64,000 nt of DNA from Mactra quadrangularis (GCA_025267735.1 CM046308.1:40227267-40291266); one strand, 5' to 3'; positions 13,201 to 26,951 are shown, counted from the stretch's first letter. Numbers and translations are program-made. The notes: generated by a model from the sequence alone, not told the origin.

Positions 13201-16200
13201 AAAGGAATGACGATTCAAGTTAATACTAATGTATTCGCCAATAGAAGTTGATATCACTTTCATTCGCCTTTTAACATGGTGTTTTAAATAACTTCGAATC
13301 TGCTTTAAGATATGCTATCGTGGGCATAATGTTTTCTTATAACTAATTAGTCTAATCCCGTCAAAGAAAATTAAAACACGTTAATGATAGGGAAATTATT
13401 ACAGACCATTAAACACATAAGACGAGTTTCTGCTTTCAACTAAGAATAATAAATTCTCTAAAGCCTTCAAGGTTGATTCGCTTTTAACGTTAATACCTTT
13501 TTGCAGTCATTATGACGCTCTACGAACATTTGATTGTAACAAATGCAATTTATAGTACACGTGTTTCGGTTTGTGCAGGTTTATATGCTTTCCAATATGG
13601 CAATGTTTCAAAAAGCTAGTTTGTAACATCTTACTTAATTAAAGATTAATGCATCAAAAGCTTTGAGCAATATTTAAATTAGCTCACAATCAAATTTTGT
13701 TTATGGCATTTTTCAATTAAAATTGTTTCTTGAATAAACTTTTTATGATATTGTAATTGATTAGGCTGTTAAAGGGTGATGTATGTCCAAATATTTGATC
13801 TAAAAAGAACTGGTGTGTTTGATTTATTTGTATCTATTATTTAAAATAAATTGGCCAGATTAGCATACACTTAAAATCTAGCTCTCAAATAAAAGTTATT
13901 TGAGCATTTATCCTACATATTCTATATTGGCTTTGCAAATGACAACTAATTTCGTATTCCATTTACTGTCGAATGACAAGCCGAGGAAGAAAGCGTTCAT
14001 TGTGTAGTAAATTGATAGCAGTATAATTAAAAGTTTTGGGTTTGTTTTCTCATTTCTGATTTAGAATGAGCTACGTTATGCATTTCAACTATAGTTTTTC
14101 CATTACAAGTAGCGAGCGTTATGGGCAGCAAATTGCGTTACAAATTGATGCATCACAGACTCATTTATTCCATAGTCAACATGTTTAGTTCCGGATCTGT
14201 CTTCACTCACTTAACACAAACTGTAAATTGAGTAACCGTTCAGAAGAAGGACAGCTTCATAAAACTGATGTACTTGTAGTACAAATATTGCTAAGGTATT
14301 TTCTTAACTTTCCACAATCTTTTAGTACTTTAATGAATGATTGTCGTACCAAATTATGTTTCATTTCTAGACTATATACACATTAGAAAACTGAAAATCT
14401 TGAAAACTAACCATTTTTCAGTCTGATTCTTTCAAAATTTTCCACACATTTGAAGATCTGCATATGAGCATACAGCCAGTAAATTTTCATGTAAATTTCT
14501 CCACTAGTAATATGTTATATTTCCAAAGGTCAAAATTCCCTTTGGAACTTGGAAAATGATGGGAAGACTTGGAAATAAATGATGCTCTAAAACTACCATT
14601 AATTAGAATTGAATTACTGTTTTATGTTCTAACCAAAAAAGCATGGATAGGTTAATAGTATTTCTGATGCAAGCCCTTTTAAAAATTGTTGCCATTAATT
14701 TGGTTGCATGCAATAAACTGTTGTTTTTTTTTCTGATGGATCAATGTTTTCTGTAGAACTGATATCATTCAATTATCATTCGACATTTATGGCTGATAAC
14801 ACAATTTCTTAATGCATCCGATAAGATAATTTTACAAATGATGCCAATTTTGAAGTAAACGAAGAATGATGTTGCAAATATCTCAAAATTGTAAATTGTA
14901 ATTTATAGGTGTGAAATTCAATATTGAAAAATATCAAAATAAGGTTTTTATTTCATGCACCGTCTTCTTCTACCAGTTCTTTGTGAGATTTTTTAATCCG
15001 GATTCTCCATTAAATCTATAACTGAGAGTTCGACTAGTTGGCGTGCATCTAGTGGCATCAGCAGCACGCGGTTATTGTTTTTTGTTGATGGTGATATGTT
15101 GGGGATTTCTACCAAACCAAATCCTCTATTAAAAAAGTTAATTTTGTATCAATAACCATTATTTTTTGCAATAGCTTGTGACAAGTAGATTTGTCTGATT
15201 TAAGTTTATCAAAAGTACAATATAATTCGATTTAGGTTTCAACGGTGTTAAATTTGTGTTCAGTTATTGTACATTTCTCTACATAATAAGCAATAAATAT
15301 TACAACTTGCATCGACTAATTTATCTTTGCGGGATAAAGATCGTTTTAACATTCACATAATGCTGCATAATTTTGTTACGTGAATTAGTTACTTTATTGA
15401 TAATATTCATCATTATCTCTCGTTAAATGTTAATCGGAAATTTCCAGCATAAAAGGAATGCTCGTAATCCGGATCAAAATGCTAAAGACATTTTAATGAC
15501 TTTTCTTTTCTCCTAAAATATAAAATCATTCATGTTGAAATCGTTATTAGGAATAATAAACCGATGGAACTATGTCTATATTAATATGCAGTTTTTTTTA
15601 AATTACAATTTCACTTGCATGGGAAATTATCCCCTTTCATCAATAACATTCAGTTTAAAGTGGCAATTCCACTAGTTTTTGCGAGAAGTAGCATGCATAT
15701 CAAAATATAAATTTACATACTGTGCATGCTATATTTTTGTTTTATTTGCTAACTTGCAAAACGTATCCTCTTAGCTTTTGTAATATATACATCGGTACCA
15801 GTGATTTTGATATAGTAGAAATACGTAGTTGAGTTTGCACAAACCGAAGCTCAGATACACTTTGTGGCGCACACAACTTCTGAATACTTATTAGACAACT
15901 TAGAGTTCCAGATATTGGTTTAAAATTTTAACAATAATTTTTCATCGCTACAGTGATATTCAATTATCAAAAAAAAAAACAATTTTATGAAGGAATTAAT
16001 ATTGGTCAAGACATGTAACATTAAGTTATACTATTTATTTTTTGTGATTGCACAATCACTGTCTTCTTTAATTGACTTTACTTTTAATCAGTTGTAAGTC
16101 TCACGTGGTACAATCCGTAATCAATTGAACCACATTGTAGGGACTCATTCATTTACAACAAGAAAGTAATTCAGCTGCTTGGCTTAGCTAGAAGAAAAAT

Positions 16201-18689
16201 GACATTTATTTATTGTAACTTGTTATAAATCTAAGTTCATTGAACAGAGCTGATTTTATTTATATAAACCATTGCAGTCGTTGTGAATGGGTAAGTGGAA
16301 TTCGAACTAGGGGACTTAAATATATTTCTTGATTGGTAGAATATTTTTATGGGTGAAGATCGGCAACTTGTTCATTGTATATAAAGTGGTCTTATATTCC
16401 AAAAGGTAAATCAAAACCATCAGTTGTAAGAAATCTGTCACTTATAAGAGGTTTGTTGAGTTCCTGGTACATATATGGGGCCTACTTGAAACAAACGCAA
16501 CGCCTTAACCTGGCAGGTCGATTTTATATATACATGCTACGCGTCTTAAATCTGACTGACATTGTAAGGCTTTAATGTATTATCACTGACTATCCGACAG
16601 TAATACTTTACAAAAGTTGGTCTAAAATATAACATAGATGGTATTTGAGTTCATGCCATCTATCAGTGAAAGACTTTGCATATATTAATGGAGATACGTT
16701 TGAGAGACTTGGCATTAACATATATGCCTGAGAAGTAGTAAAGACTGTATCTTCGGGCATACACAATGTTATATCTACTTAAAGAAATTTCATTAACTGT
16801 ATTGTATCACATGCTAGAACATATACCTCCTGTCATATAATTGTGTTGTTTAAGTTCTGATTTGATTAACTCTTTTCTATGTGCATTGTTAGTATTTGAA
16901 AATTCCACCGGGGATGGTAATAAACAAATGGTAATTTTAGCTTATAGTCTTTACTATGTTCAGTAAGTACGTGTTAAGGCATTATTCAAGAGCAAACATA
17001 TGCGATTATTTTCCGATACCTATCCGGTCACTTTAAAAGACGAGAGGAAACAGCGGTTTGACGAAGTCGAAGATTCGCATTCATTCTGATTCGCATGGTT
17101 TTTTACCTTCTTAGCCACCCATCCTCATTGCAATCGAAATGTCAATCACAGAAATTGACACGTCATACAATTGGCAATCAAACACAATTACATATACTAC
17201 TAAAAAAATGAGCTTTGTTTCGTATGGTCAATTTTGGTCAACCCTTATACATTTATGAGAGTCTTCCCATCAGCAGTTGGTTAAGGGATTAAGCTGAATA
17301 AATGAAGACAAGTACATGCGTCCTTATGTGGCATATATGACAACAAACCCTATTACTGTCAAATATTTGTATTATGTAATGTATCATGTTGCCGTAAACA
17401 TGTGTTATTTGAGAAAGTCAGGAAAGTGGAAATTGTTATGTACTAATAGAAAATTGATTCAGCTGTTTTTTGACGATATAGTACCAAAAATAAAATGCCA
17501 TTTGTCTTTTCAGTTCCTATATTTGGCACGATAATTTCCATTTACTTGACTTTAATGATGGTAGTAAATACACCATAACACGAACACACCAATATAATGT
17601 TCTGTACCTCAGCAAGGTTATGAACTGTCACACGATGAGACGATAAATTTACTTATTTTTATTGTCGTTGTCAGCTTATTGACACTCTTTTAGGGTGAAA
17701 CCTCGATGTGAACATGGACAACCGATTTGCAAAATTAATGAGGGTTGCGTCTCAAAGAATACCTTATACAATTACTGCAGACGATGTTTATGTATAAAAA
17801 CTGACTGTTTGTAGTTATAAATCAATGACTTTCTTGTATTTATAACGTATTTAATACGAACTAATATCATATGCAGTTACTGTAGGCGATATTGGTGTTT
17901 AAAACAATTCTTAAGAAGTTATATTTCCAAAAAGTCATTGTATTGACACCTCAATTTAATAATATAGTAGGCTGTTATCTGTTAAGTCGTGATTGAACTT
18001 TTGATTTTCAAATTTTAGAACATTCTTACTAAAAAGGCAACACAGCTCACGTATCAACAGTCTTTATTTTAATTCTGATATGCCCATTTAACATGACTCC
18101 GTGTTCGTACAGGAATTTGTTAAACACTTAAATTGAATTAAAAAAATGATATTTTGAAATAAAATCAATATGCCTCACGGTCGGAAAACAACGACAAAAC
18201 TTTTAAATTTTCATTTTCAGCAGTTTTTATCTGAATACTTTCAAATTTTTGAAACTTGGTGCACGCATAGATATTAGATTCTAGATATTGAAACTTATTT
18301 TTTCCGAAGCGTTTCAATTATTTCTAAATCATGTGTACTTTTTAGTTTTACTTGTATTGATGTACTTCTAAATTAAATGTTTCGTCATCTCATGAAGCTA
18401 ATTTAGCCCACTCTGAATTAATAGACACAACATGTATTCTAGAGATGAGAGAATAAAACTCAACATGTTGCGTCAGTGCATTGAGTAAAAGTTTTTACGA
18501 ATGTAGAGAGTCCTCTGCAAGTCAAAGAATTTGAAACAGTTCAGAGTAATTGTCTTTCAGGGCACAATTGGCAGTCTTTGCCAGTGAAGGCAGAAACAGC
18601 TTATAATAACATCAGTGTATGAAGCAATATCATATAATTGTCAAATACATTATATTTGTGAGGTCTATGGTCATGATACTGAAAAAAAT
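10204..18689. other. Long gene-free AT-rich stretch
   Basis: About 8.5 kb with no recognisable gene, tRNA-like unit or clear transposon. ORFs in it are short and lack domain-like composition. Confidence 0.45.
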
Positions 18690-19329
18690 GGATTACTGTG
18701 GATGCAGGAGTGCAACTCAAGGGACAAATCACGCTGGTTTTCAAGTTGCAGAATAAAAGGTTACGACGGATGCAGTCGTGCAACTTAAGGAAGAAATCAC
18801 GCTGGTTTTCAAATTGCATAATAATAGGGTACGATGCGTGCAGATGTACTACTACAGAGAAACATCTCCCGGGTTTGAAAGTTGCAGAAAAATGGGTTAC
18901 GATGGATGCAGAAGTGCAACCTCAGAGAGAAAATCTGGCTAGTTTTCAAGCTGCAGAAAAAAAGTTTACGAAGGATGCAGATACATGTACGCAACTTCGG
19001 GTAGAAATTCTCGCTGGTTTTCAAGTTGCAGTAGAATAGATTACGATGGATGCAGAAGTGCAACTTGAGGGCAAAAAATCTCGCTGGTTTTAAGGTTGTA
19101 GTATGATAGGTTACCATGGATGCAGGAGTGCAAACTAAGAGAGAAGGTCTCGCATGTTTTCCAGTTACAGTATAGTAAGTTACGATGGATGCAGAAGTGC
19201 ATTTTCAGGGCGAAAATCTCGCTGGTTTCAAAGTCGCACAATAATAGATGATGATCGACGCAGAGGTGCAACTTAAGGGCATATAATGTCGCTGGTTTTA
19301 AAATTGCAGAATAATAGGTTACGATGGAT
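18690..19329. repeat. ~67-70-bp minisatellite, left block
   Basis: About nine diverged units share GGATGCAGRAGTGCAAC, a CTCGCTGGTTTTCAAG block and TTGCAGAATAATAGGTTACG. The period is about 67-70 bp. Overlapping ORFs of ~100 codons on both strands are by-products of the repetition, since they show the same periodic residues. The array resumes at 19,823 after an inserted element. Confidence 0.9.
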
Positions 19330-19822
19330 AAGGGATTTAATATAACAGGGATTTGTAACGTTAAGTAAATGTAATAGATTTTCATCAAATTTTACTGTCG
19401 TCGCTATTATTTTGGCCCATACGGAAAACAAGTATAACAAGTTTAAATAAAGATATTTACATGAAATGTTGTACCAGTACCATTTAAATTGACATACATG
19501 TTAGAAAAGGTGTGTTTCTAGATGATTTTGAGGTAAATTACGCCCACAGACTGTTTTACAAAATAATGCATTTTCCCGCCGATTTGCCATTTTTAGCCCA
19601 AGTTTACATCACCTTAAGTCATATTTTCGGTCATAATTGCAACACTTTAGTCAAAAACTTCAGAAATATTCACAAGTTGCATGGAAGACATGTACAAAAA
19701 CATAAATCAAAATTTTAAACTCTGGAATATTTTGTACAGCCTGCTTCAGTCAGTTAAAGACAGTGACGACCGAGGAAATTAAAAAAAGCACTTCGTTACA
19801 AATCCCTGTTATATAGAATCTC
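19330..19822. mobile_element. Non-autonomous inverted-repeat element inside the minisatellite (family D)
   Basis: The inverted ends share TATAACAGGGATTTGTAACG. The minisatellite is broken at the left edge (GTTACGATGGAT) and resumes at the right edge (TGGATGGATGCAGG). The right half matches 57,093-57,266 in reverse orientation, so this is a dispersed family. There is no transposase ORF. The 68-codon ORF within it has no recognisable features. Confidence 0.8.
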
Positions 19823-20022
19823 TGGATGGATGCAGGAGTGCAATTGGAGAGACAATTACTAGCTGGTTTTTAAGTTGCAAAATAATAGGTTACCATGGAT
19901 GCAGGATTGCAACTTCAATGAGAATCTCATTTTATTTCAAGTTGCCGTATGATAGGTTACCATGGATGCAGGAGTGAAACTACAGAGACAAAAACTCGCT
20001 GATTTTCAAGTTGCAGAAAAAA
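19823..20022. repeat. ~67-70-bp minisatellite, right block
   Basis: About three further units of the same repeat (GGATGCAGGAGTGCAA and related) follow the inserted element. The array ends near GTTGCAGAAAAAAGTG. Confidence 0.85.
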
Positions 20023-20367
20023 GTGACCCTTCGGTTCCATGGTAACCAAAGACCACTTTCTACTTAGTCGCATACTATGTATGACCTAGACATACCCTAC
20101 ATTGTTTCTATTACAGATAGGTATAAGTTGGTACCACATAAGGTTACTGTTAAAATGCTGTGATTTGTGTGTTTATGCATTTTGGTATAATGTGCAATTG
20201 AGATATTTTCCAAAATAACGCGCTCAGTATAAAATCATTTTGTAGTTTTCTACGAAAGGTTTAAACTCTTAAACTCGTAGAAGAAATTACAAAATGAATC
20301 TGTATCTAAATTAAAATTTTATGAAGGCAGCAGTCTTTCACAAGCTTTTACAAACAGTACTGCACCG

Positions 20368-20725
20368 CATTCGAAACTCCTCGGCCATTCGCTAAGAATA
20401 ACTTTGGACATATTTAGACGCCATTTTGGAAGTACATTTTCGTCACATTTTCACACAAAAAACTTTGACCGGTGTTGAATTTAACAAGTCCACAATCGTT
20501 TAGACAAGATAAGTGATGTTCTATTTTGATTCATAAATTTAAAATAACACATGTCAATGATTTCGCTGAACAATATTCAGTTAAAAATATAACATAGAAA
20601 TATGTTTTGACAAAGATTTGTGAGAATACTACAAGAACTATTTTGCATAACGGTCACGTGCTTCGCTTCGCGTAGCTAGTAAAAACCCCAGCCGCCAGGG
20701 TAGACCCCCACGAATCCTTCCGATA
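20368..20725. repeat. Fragments of two dispersed repeats
   Basis: Positions 20,368-20,440 match half of the fold-back family seen at 56,104 and 63,532 (shared CTCCTCGGCCATTCGCT and ATTTAGACGCCATTTTGGAA). Positions 20,625-20,725 (AAGAACTATTTTGCATAAC, then TAGTAAAAACCC and GACCCCCAC) recur in reverse orientation at about 60,345-60,455. Confidence 0.6.
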
Positions 20726-21839
20726 TTATATAATCAAGAAAGGTCGAGGTGTTCCGACTGTTTCGCACCGTTGTTGTGCGATTAATGAAATGGTCCAAAG
20801 CAATACAATAAAGCAATGCAATTTTATTATTTTAAAAATAATTTGGAATGCAACATTTTTTAGTATTTATGAAATCAAATTAAGTCTACTTCATTTGAAA
20901 ACTTACTAGTAAATAAAAGAGAAATTAAAACATTTCAGTAAATAGGTTAAAAAAACTTCATTTAAAACAAGTAATGATTACCTAAGTTAAAGACAATAAT
21001 TTCATAATTTACATCAAAGAAAAATATTAATCTGAATATCCCTTAATGTCTATTGAAATAAAATTTTATTTTAAATTGTAACAAAATTATTGCTTGGAAC
21101 CTTTAGAAAATTTAATATAACAAACAAAATAATGAAGAAAAGGGGCTTCCGAGATAATCAAACGGGTCAAGTAGTAACTCCATAAAAAGCTAGCTGCTGC
21201 AACTTCCAAGCATGATGCAAGAGGTGCTTCACAATGAAATTGCATTATACTAGGCCAAGTGTTTAATTCCATCTCTATGGTTACAGGAAGACAGCAATGT
21301 GGGTTCTTCTAGTTCTTGCTCTGATGTACATATATTCAATCAGCTTGGAAAAGAAGATTCTCAGCCTTTTCAATTCAGATGGCCCACCAGTTGCGGACAA
21401 GCTCGAGACTGTTCATGATACCAGACATCACCTAGTTAGTAGTTTTCACCGAGGATTACAAAACCTACAGATCCATCAGTTATGTAGAGTCATGGGGTCT
21501 GAATAAACATTCACTCACAATAGCGGTTCCTTTCTCTTGATCTTTGGGTCTTCATTGATGTTTTCTTTGATTTCGGAGACCTACCTTATTAAAGGGACTG
21601 TATTCATCTTAAGCTAGGGCCATTTTAGTTTTGGGCATGCTCCTAAAAATTTCTTGCTCAATGAAAATCAAAAGTCATAATAGCATGGGAAGCAAGCAAC
21701 CTGCCGTGTGGCCACATTAAGGTTCAAGTAAAGTCTTTGTTAGCATTAAAAAAATAGTAAAATTAAAAAAATAATACAGTTGGTGGAAATACGACAGAAA
21801 TAGAGCTATTTCTTTTTTACTATAATTATTTTGCAAACC
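20726..21839. other. Gene-free stretch
   Basis: No supported gene. The 60-70-codon ORFs at 21,087-21,506 lack splice sites or domain features. Confidence 0.4.
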
Positions 21840-22495
21840 AAGACTTTACATGAGCCTTAATAATAGGGGGAGTTGTTAATTTCATTTTTTAAAGATAGCC
21901 ATGTGAGACCCTACTTAAAATATGGTGCCATCAATATGATTATAGAATCAACAACAACAAAATTTGTGTGACCCCATTAACCCCCCTGTACATACCCCTT
22001 GAAAGTCGGACACGCCCATTTTGCACAAAATTAACATTTTTTTATATCCAGCTGTTATAAATCAATTCTAATAGGCTTTCAGTATATCAATGTATCGGTT
22101 TGTTAGGCTGCTGAGTTCAAATATGAAGTCAAAATCTAAATTAAACAACTTAATATGGCGGAAAATTCAAAATGGCTGCCAAAATGACACAAATTTTGGA
22201 CATATTTGGGTATCATATTTACTGGGCATTGAATATTTTGAATCATGCCTGAAATATATCAATTTAAAGGTGTTTTATGGTGCTGAGTTCAAATATTAAC
22301 TCCAAAACTAAATTAAACAAACAAATATGGCAGAAAATTCAAAATTGCCGCCAAAAAAAATCATATTTCAGTTATAAACGGCACACTTTAAACATGTTAC
22401 GCAATTTATGGATTAACTTTTGTTAATGAAATCTTAAAAGAAGACCAAAGTTATGACACTTGATTATATGTGTGTAAATATATTTTATTCATCAT

Positions 22496-23895
22496 ATAGC
22501 TGAGGTAGAGCTCTAGAGGTATGATTAGAGGTTAAGGTGGGTCGGTACCTTACTCGGAGGGAAAAACGAAAAAAATATTTTGTCACCGATTATGATAAAA
22601 GTTGGCAGGCAGCTACCTTCATGCTTCTTGTTTGTTTTTCTGGTAACCTTAGCGACGTTGTCGTTTTTTTCATGACGTCACGGACGTCATAATGGTTCCC
22701 GCTAAAAACAGGCAAGCAAGTACATTAAACCCACATATTTGAGAAATTGAATGTCCGAGGTCAATGATTATTATACCAAAATGTTTCTGAAATGTTGTTG
22801 CCTACAATCATTTTGTTCCGATTATCTAAATATCACGTCAGTCGTAAAGATTGTACATTTCATCACTGAATTTAGGGTTTTCACGTCTGAAAGGTTTCAT
22901 CAATTGCTGAGTTATAATGTTTATTTTCATATTAAAGCAGCACGGTGGTCAAATTCTTATCGCGATTTTTTAAATCTACGCACTTTTTGTGTCATTTTAA
23001 TGAAATAAAAAAGGAAAGTGAACGTTCTCAGTTTTTCACAATATCGCGTTCAAAGTAAAATAACCTTCATTACAACGACGTTAATATAACGTTACGCTGA
23101 CGTTGTGATTAAAGCATTTGTTGCAAAAATAAGTAGAAGCGGTCTTTGATTGACTTATGTTAAATTAATTTTGAACAGATCAGATGCTGAGTGTCACAAT
23201 AAACTAATTAAGAACTGGAAAGAAACTACAAAATTAAATTTACAAGAAAATTACATACGTTACCCAAAATCACAACGTCAGCGCAACGTAATATCAACGT
23301 CGTTGTTTTGAAGGTAATTTTACTTTGAAAGCGATATTGTGAAAAACTGAGAACGTTCACTTTCCTTTTTTATTTCATTAAAATGACATAAAAAGTGTGT
23401 AGTTTTCAAAAATCGCGATACGAATTTGACCACCGTTCTGCATTAATTTGAAAATAGACGTTTTAACTCGGCAATTGGTGAAACCTTTTAGACGTGAAAA
23501 CCCTAAATTCAGTGATGAAATGTACAATCTTTACGACTGACGTGATATTTAGATAATCGGAACAAAATATTCGTATGCAACAACATTTCAGAAACAATTT
23601 GGTATAATTATCTTTGTCCTCGGACATTCAATACTTTAAATATTTGGGTTTAATGTACTTGCATGCCTGTTTTTAGCGCGAACCATTGTGACGTCCATGA
23701 CGTCGTGAAAAAAACAACAACGTCGCTAAGGTTACCAAGAAAAACAAACAAGAAGCATGAAGGTATCTGCTTGCCAACTTTTATCATAATCGGTGAACAA
23801 AATATTTTTGTCGTTTTTCCCTCCGAGTAAGGTACCGACCCACCTTAAGGTCTGAGAGGTCATTGGTTCCAACCTTACTAGCGGCAAATAATATG
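22496..23895 (+). mobile_element. tRNA-like unit split by a fold-back element
   Basis: A box A-like stretch (TAGCTGAGGTAGAGC) at about 22,498 and a box B-like GGTTCCAACC at about 23,865 become adjacent at tRNA spacing once the 22,536-23,848 insert is removed. It is best read as an old tRNA pseudogene or SINE head used as an insertion target. Confidence 0.5.
22532..23848. mobile_element. 1.3-kb fold-back element with ~580-bp arms and TTAA ends
   Basis: Left arm 22,532-23,113 and right arm 23,267-23,848 are reverse complements with scattered mismatches. They are separated by ~150 bp. Ends read TTAAGGTGGGTCGGTACC and its complement. TTAA at both edges fits a piggyBac-type target duplication, though the terminal GGTGGG is not the usual piggyBac terminus. 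There is no transposase. ORFs in the arms (22,751-23,008; 23,732-23,953) are not conserved as proteins between the two arms and are rejected. Confidence 0.85.
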
Positions 23896-25179
23896 ATGTC
23901 GAGATTGAAAAATGTGTCTTTGATTGCTTTACTTCTTTAAGATATTGATGCATATATTGGATAGAAAAAATCTTGGCACTTTGGTTGCAAAGTAGAGTTA
24001 AAATTCCCAGGAAATTTTACAGATATTAGTTACTAAATGATCTCCATGAGTGATGGCTGTATGCTATCATGTAAGCAACTAAGCTACAATATAAATTGCA
24101 ACTTTTTTTAACAAGACTGTGTTATCTTGTTTAATTCTGAAAATATGAAAAAAGCAATTTCTCGGTAGAGAATGACTTTATAGCTTATCAGATTTCTAGA
24201 TGCAATTCATTTACTTTCTTTGTTTCTATTTTTATTAAGTTTGGCTTATGTATGTATCAAAATCTTCACAAAAAGTAAATGGATCAACAATTGCTTTCAG
24301 AGATTCAAAGAATTGTATTCTCCAATTTTCAAATATCATAATAGCAATTGTGTCATTCCCTTTAATTCTGATTTGCAATTTTGGTTATATCTCTATTAAT
24401 TTGTTTATACTTACTGGCATTTCTTTTAACTAGCCGTTAAAATTAATGATTGAGATGATGGTGCTCAATTATTTGGCCAACTGTGCACGGTTGAAACAAA
24501 TGCAAGATATATTCCATGATAAGAAAACGAGATTGTGACAACCGAGTAAAAGAAAAGTAAAGGAAACAATAATTGAAATAGGCAATTTCTTTTTTGAGGG
24601 GAGGTTAATACAATCACAGCCAAACCAAGCAAAATGCAATTTTGTTAATTGATTAAACATTTGAATCTCTCATGAGTTCTAAAACATACAGGAAACCTTT
24701 TAGCTCACATTTCATACTTTTTGTAACTAATGAGAATTTATATATAAAGACATAAACTTATAAATACAAACAGGTATAGAATGTTTTCTCCATAACCGAG
24801 GATGAGCAGAAAACATTTGGTACATTTTCTACAGATACAATTCTACACAAACTTAAACTCAAAACCTTTAAGACTACATATTTTAACCAAATTTGCAGCT
24901 ATTTCCCCTGGTCATTTGACTACTAGTATATTAATACTTATATATATGTGAGTTGGCTGATGATGTATAATTTAACATTACACTATTGGACTAATGAAAA
25001 TACATAAATTAAAGACACAAATTGGCGAATGAATTATCCCTTCATGAATTGAACTATTGCAAGTATATTTCTTGTGCAAGGAAATTGGTTTTGACTCTTG
25101 TGGGTTTGAACCAAAAATCCCTCTATCCATTAGTATCTTTATTTCAACTGGATCTTTGCTATAGCATTGATTACCAGTA

Positions 25180-25830
25180 TACATTGAAAATGTGTTATTT
25201 TGGTGGCCATTTTGAATTTTTGTCCAAATTAGTTTTTACTTCATATTTGAACATATTACCTTAACAAACTTATAAATTGACATAATGTTAGCATGATTCA
25301 ACACATTGAATGCCTAGGATAAATAATAACACGAATATGGTCAAACAAACCGGGTTAAATTTGGTAGCCATTTTGAATTTCTTGCCATATTGGTTCCTTG
25401 AATTAAGTTTTTAACTTCCTTTTTGAATACATCACCTTTAGAAACCTATTTCTGAATATATTGCATGTATGATTCAACATATTGAATGTCCACGATAAAT
25501 AATTACCCTAATATGCTCAAAATTGGTTTAATTTGGCAGCCATTTTGAATTTCTCTCCATAGTGGTTTTTTAAATTAAGTTGTTTTACTTCATATTTGAA
25601 TTCAGCACCTTAAGAAACCTGTAGATAGACATATTGCAGGCATGATTCAACATATTGAATTTCCAGGATAAATAAACTCCGGAATATGCATGTACTATGG
25701 TTATTTTGGTGGCCATTTTGAATTTTCAGCCATATTGGTTGGATTAATTTTGTTTTTTACTTCATATTTGAACTCAGCACCTTAATAAACATCTAAATTG
25801 ACATATTGCAGTCCAATACCATACAACTTA
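25180..25830. repeat. ~155-160-bp tandem repeats
   Basis: About four units contain GCCATTTTGAATTT, TTACTTCATATTTGAA, CACCTTAA and ACATATTGAATG. Two inverted units sit at 22,085-22,345. They form the subterminal part of the 4.2-kb element. Confidence 0.8.
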
Positions 25831-26040
25831 TTTCAATTAATTGTAAAAAACTGGTAATTTATGTGAAAATGGGCGTGGCCAACCTTCAGAGGGTATGTAC
25901 AGGGGGGTTAATGGGGTCAGAAATTAAAAAGATATGCTTTTTCTTACATGTCAGTACATGTAGCATCTTTTAAACAGGGTCTCATAAAAAAGACAAATTA
26001 ACAAACCCCCCCCCCCTATTAATAAGATTTGGGGCTGCTA

Positions 26041-26716
26041 TAGTCAACATGCCAAATTAATTCTTGCTCATTGAAATTTAATTAGGACTGCAACAAGACA
26101 TGACATCAACTTGGGAATGATGGGGGGGGGGGAGAAGAACAATTCGATCCAAATACATCAGTTTAAACTTTATCACAATTTCGAATCCTAAACACCCATT
26201 GGTCGGAATAATGATGGACGTTTGAGCTGGCCAAGATATAGCCGAGTATTAGTCTCTAATAGTCTGATCCAAGTGAGTTGTTGGCCAGCAGAAGACACAA
26301 TGGGACGAGGCATTCGACGGATTCATGACCGAAATTACAAAGGCAATTGTATCACTGTTAATGCCGTAAAATGCACTCCCTTGTTTCCTTAATGCATCGC
26401 AACAAAATTGCACCAACATAGAACCAAAAACAACATTATAACGCAACAAAATCAACAAAAATACAAAAAAGAGTAAAAATCAATTTACCTGGTCGACGAT
26501 GCCGTTCGCCCGCAAATGACGAACACGCAGACCATCAAGACCCTCACGAATTTCATCGTCGTGTGACCAAAAGGTGGCAGATCTATTTTTAGAAAAGCTT
26601 GTCAATTTCAAGCAATATTTTGATTGACAGCTGCCAAAGTGTACCGAGTGCACTAATGGCTTGGATGGATATAACCATTTAATGAATGATTGAAGACACG
26701 GCTTATAAATCCGGGA
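26041..26716. other. Gene-free stretch with homopolymer runs
   Basis: It contains a long poly-G run near 26,120, and a poly-C run lies just upstream near 26,005. No gene is supported. Confidence 0.4.
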
Positions 26717-26951
26717 TTATGTTGGTCGTTTTTCTCAACTGTCAAAGCTTGAATAATTTCACGGTGACTGAATGCATTGTTTTTGTACGGGCGGCCTAAT
26801 TGTTATTAAATATATGTTGACTAAAACATAATTATAATACGACATAAGAAGCGTTTCTCGATCATAATACACATTTTTTGGAAACTCATGGATGTATTAC
26901 GACTTAAATTTTAACAAACGCATTCACCGTGTAATTATTCATGCTTTGACA
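26717..26951. mobile_element. MITE family A, copy 2 (~235 bp)
   Basis: The left end has TTTTTCTCAACTGTCAAAGC and TTTCACGGTGA. The right end carries the inverted TCACCGTG and ATTATTCATGCTTTGACAG blocks, but its outermost ~14 bp are missing. A family B element abuts exactly there. The interior (GGCGGCCTAATTGTTAT, ACTAAAACATA) matches the copy at 49,605. Confidence 0.85.

Larger units (their letters stand above)
21840..26040. mobile_element. ~4.2-kb inverted-repeat element with subterminal tandem repeats
   Basis: The left flank reads TTAATAATAGGGGGAGTTG, then CCCCATTAACCCCCCTGTAC, then ACACGCCCATTTT. These recur in reverse complement and in the same order at about 26,030, 25,910 and 25,870. Inside each arm are ~160-bp units built round GTGCTGAGTTCAAATAT and AAATTCAAAATGGC. 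The left arm has about two units (22,085-22,345) and the right arm about four. No transposase is seen. The central part is invaded by other elements. Exact ends and a target duplication were not resolved. Confidence 0.65.

Noticed and set aside
18698..19388. Three ~100-codon ORFs on both strands
   Set aside because: They lie in the 67-70-bp minisatellite and its edge. There are no splice sites or domains, and the periodic residues come from the DNA repeat.
18690..20022. Possible CRISPR-like array
   Set aside because: Units are contiguous diverged copies without unique spacers, and the genome is animal.
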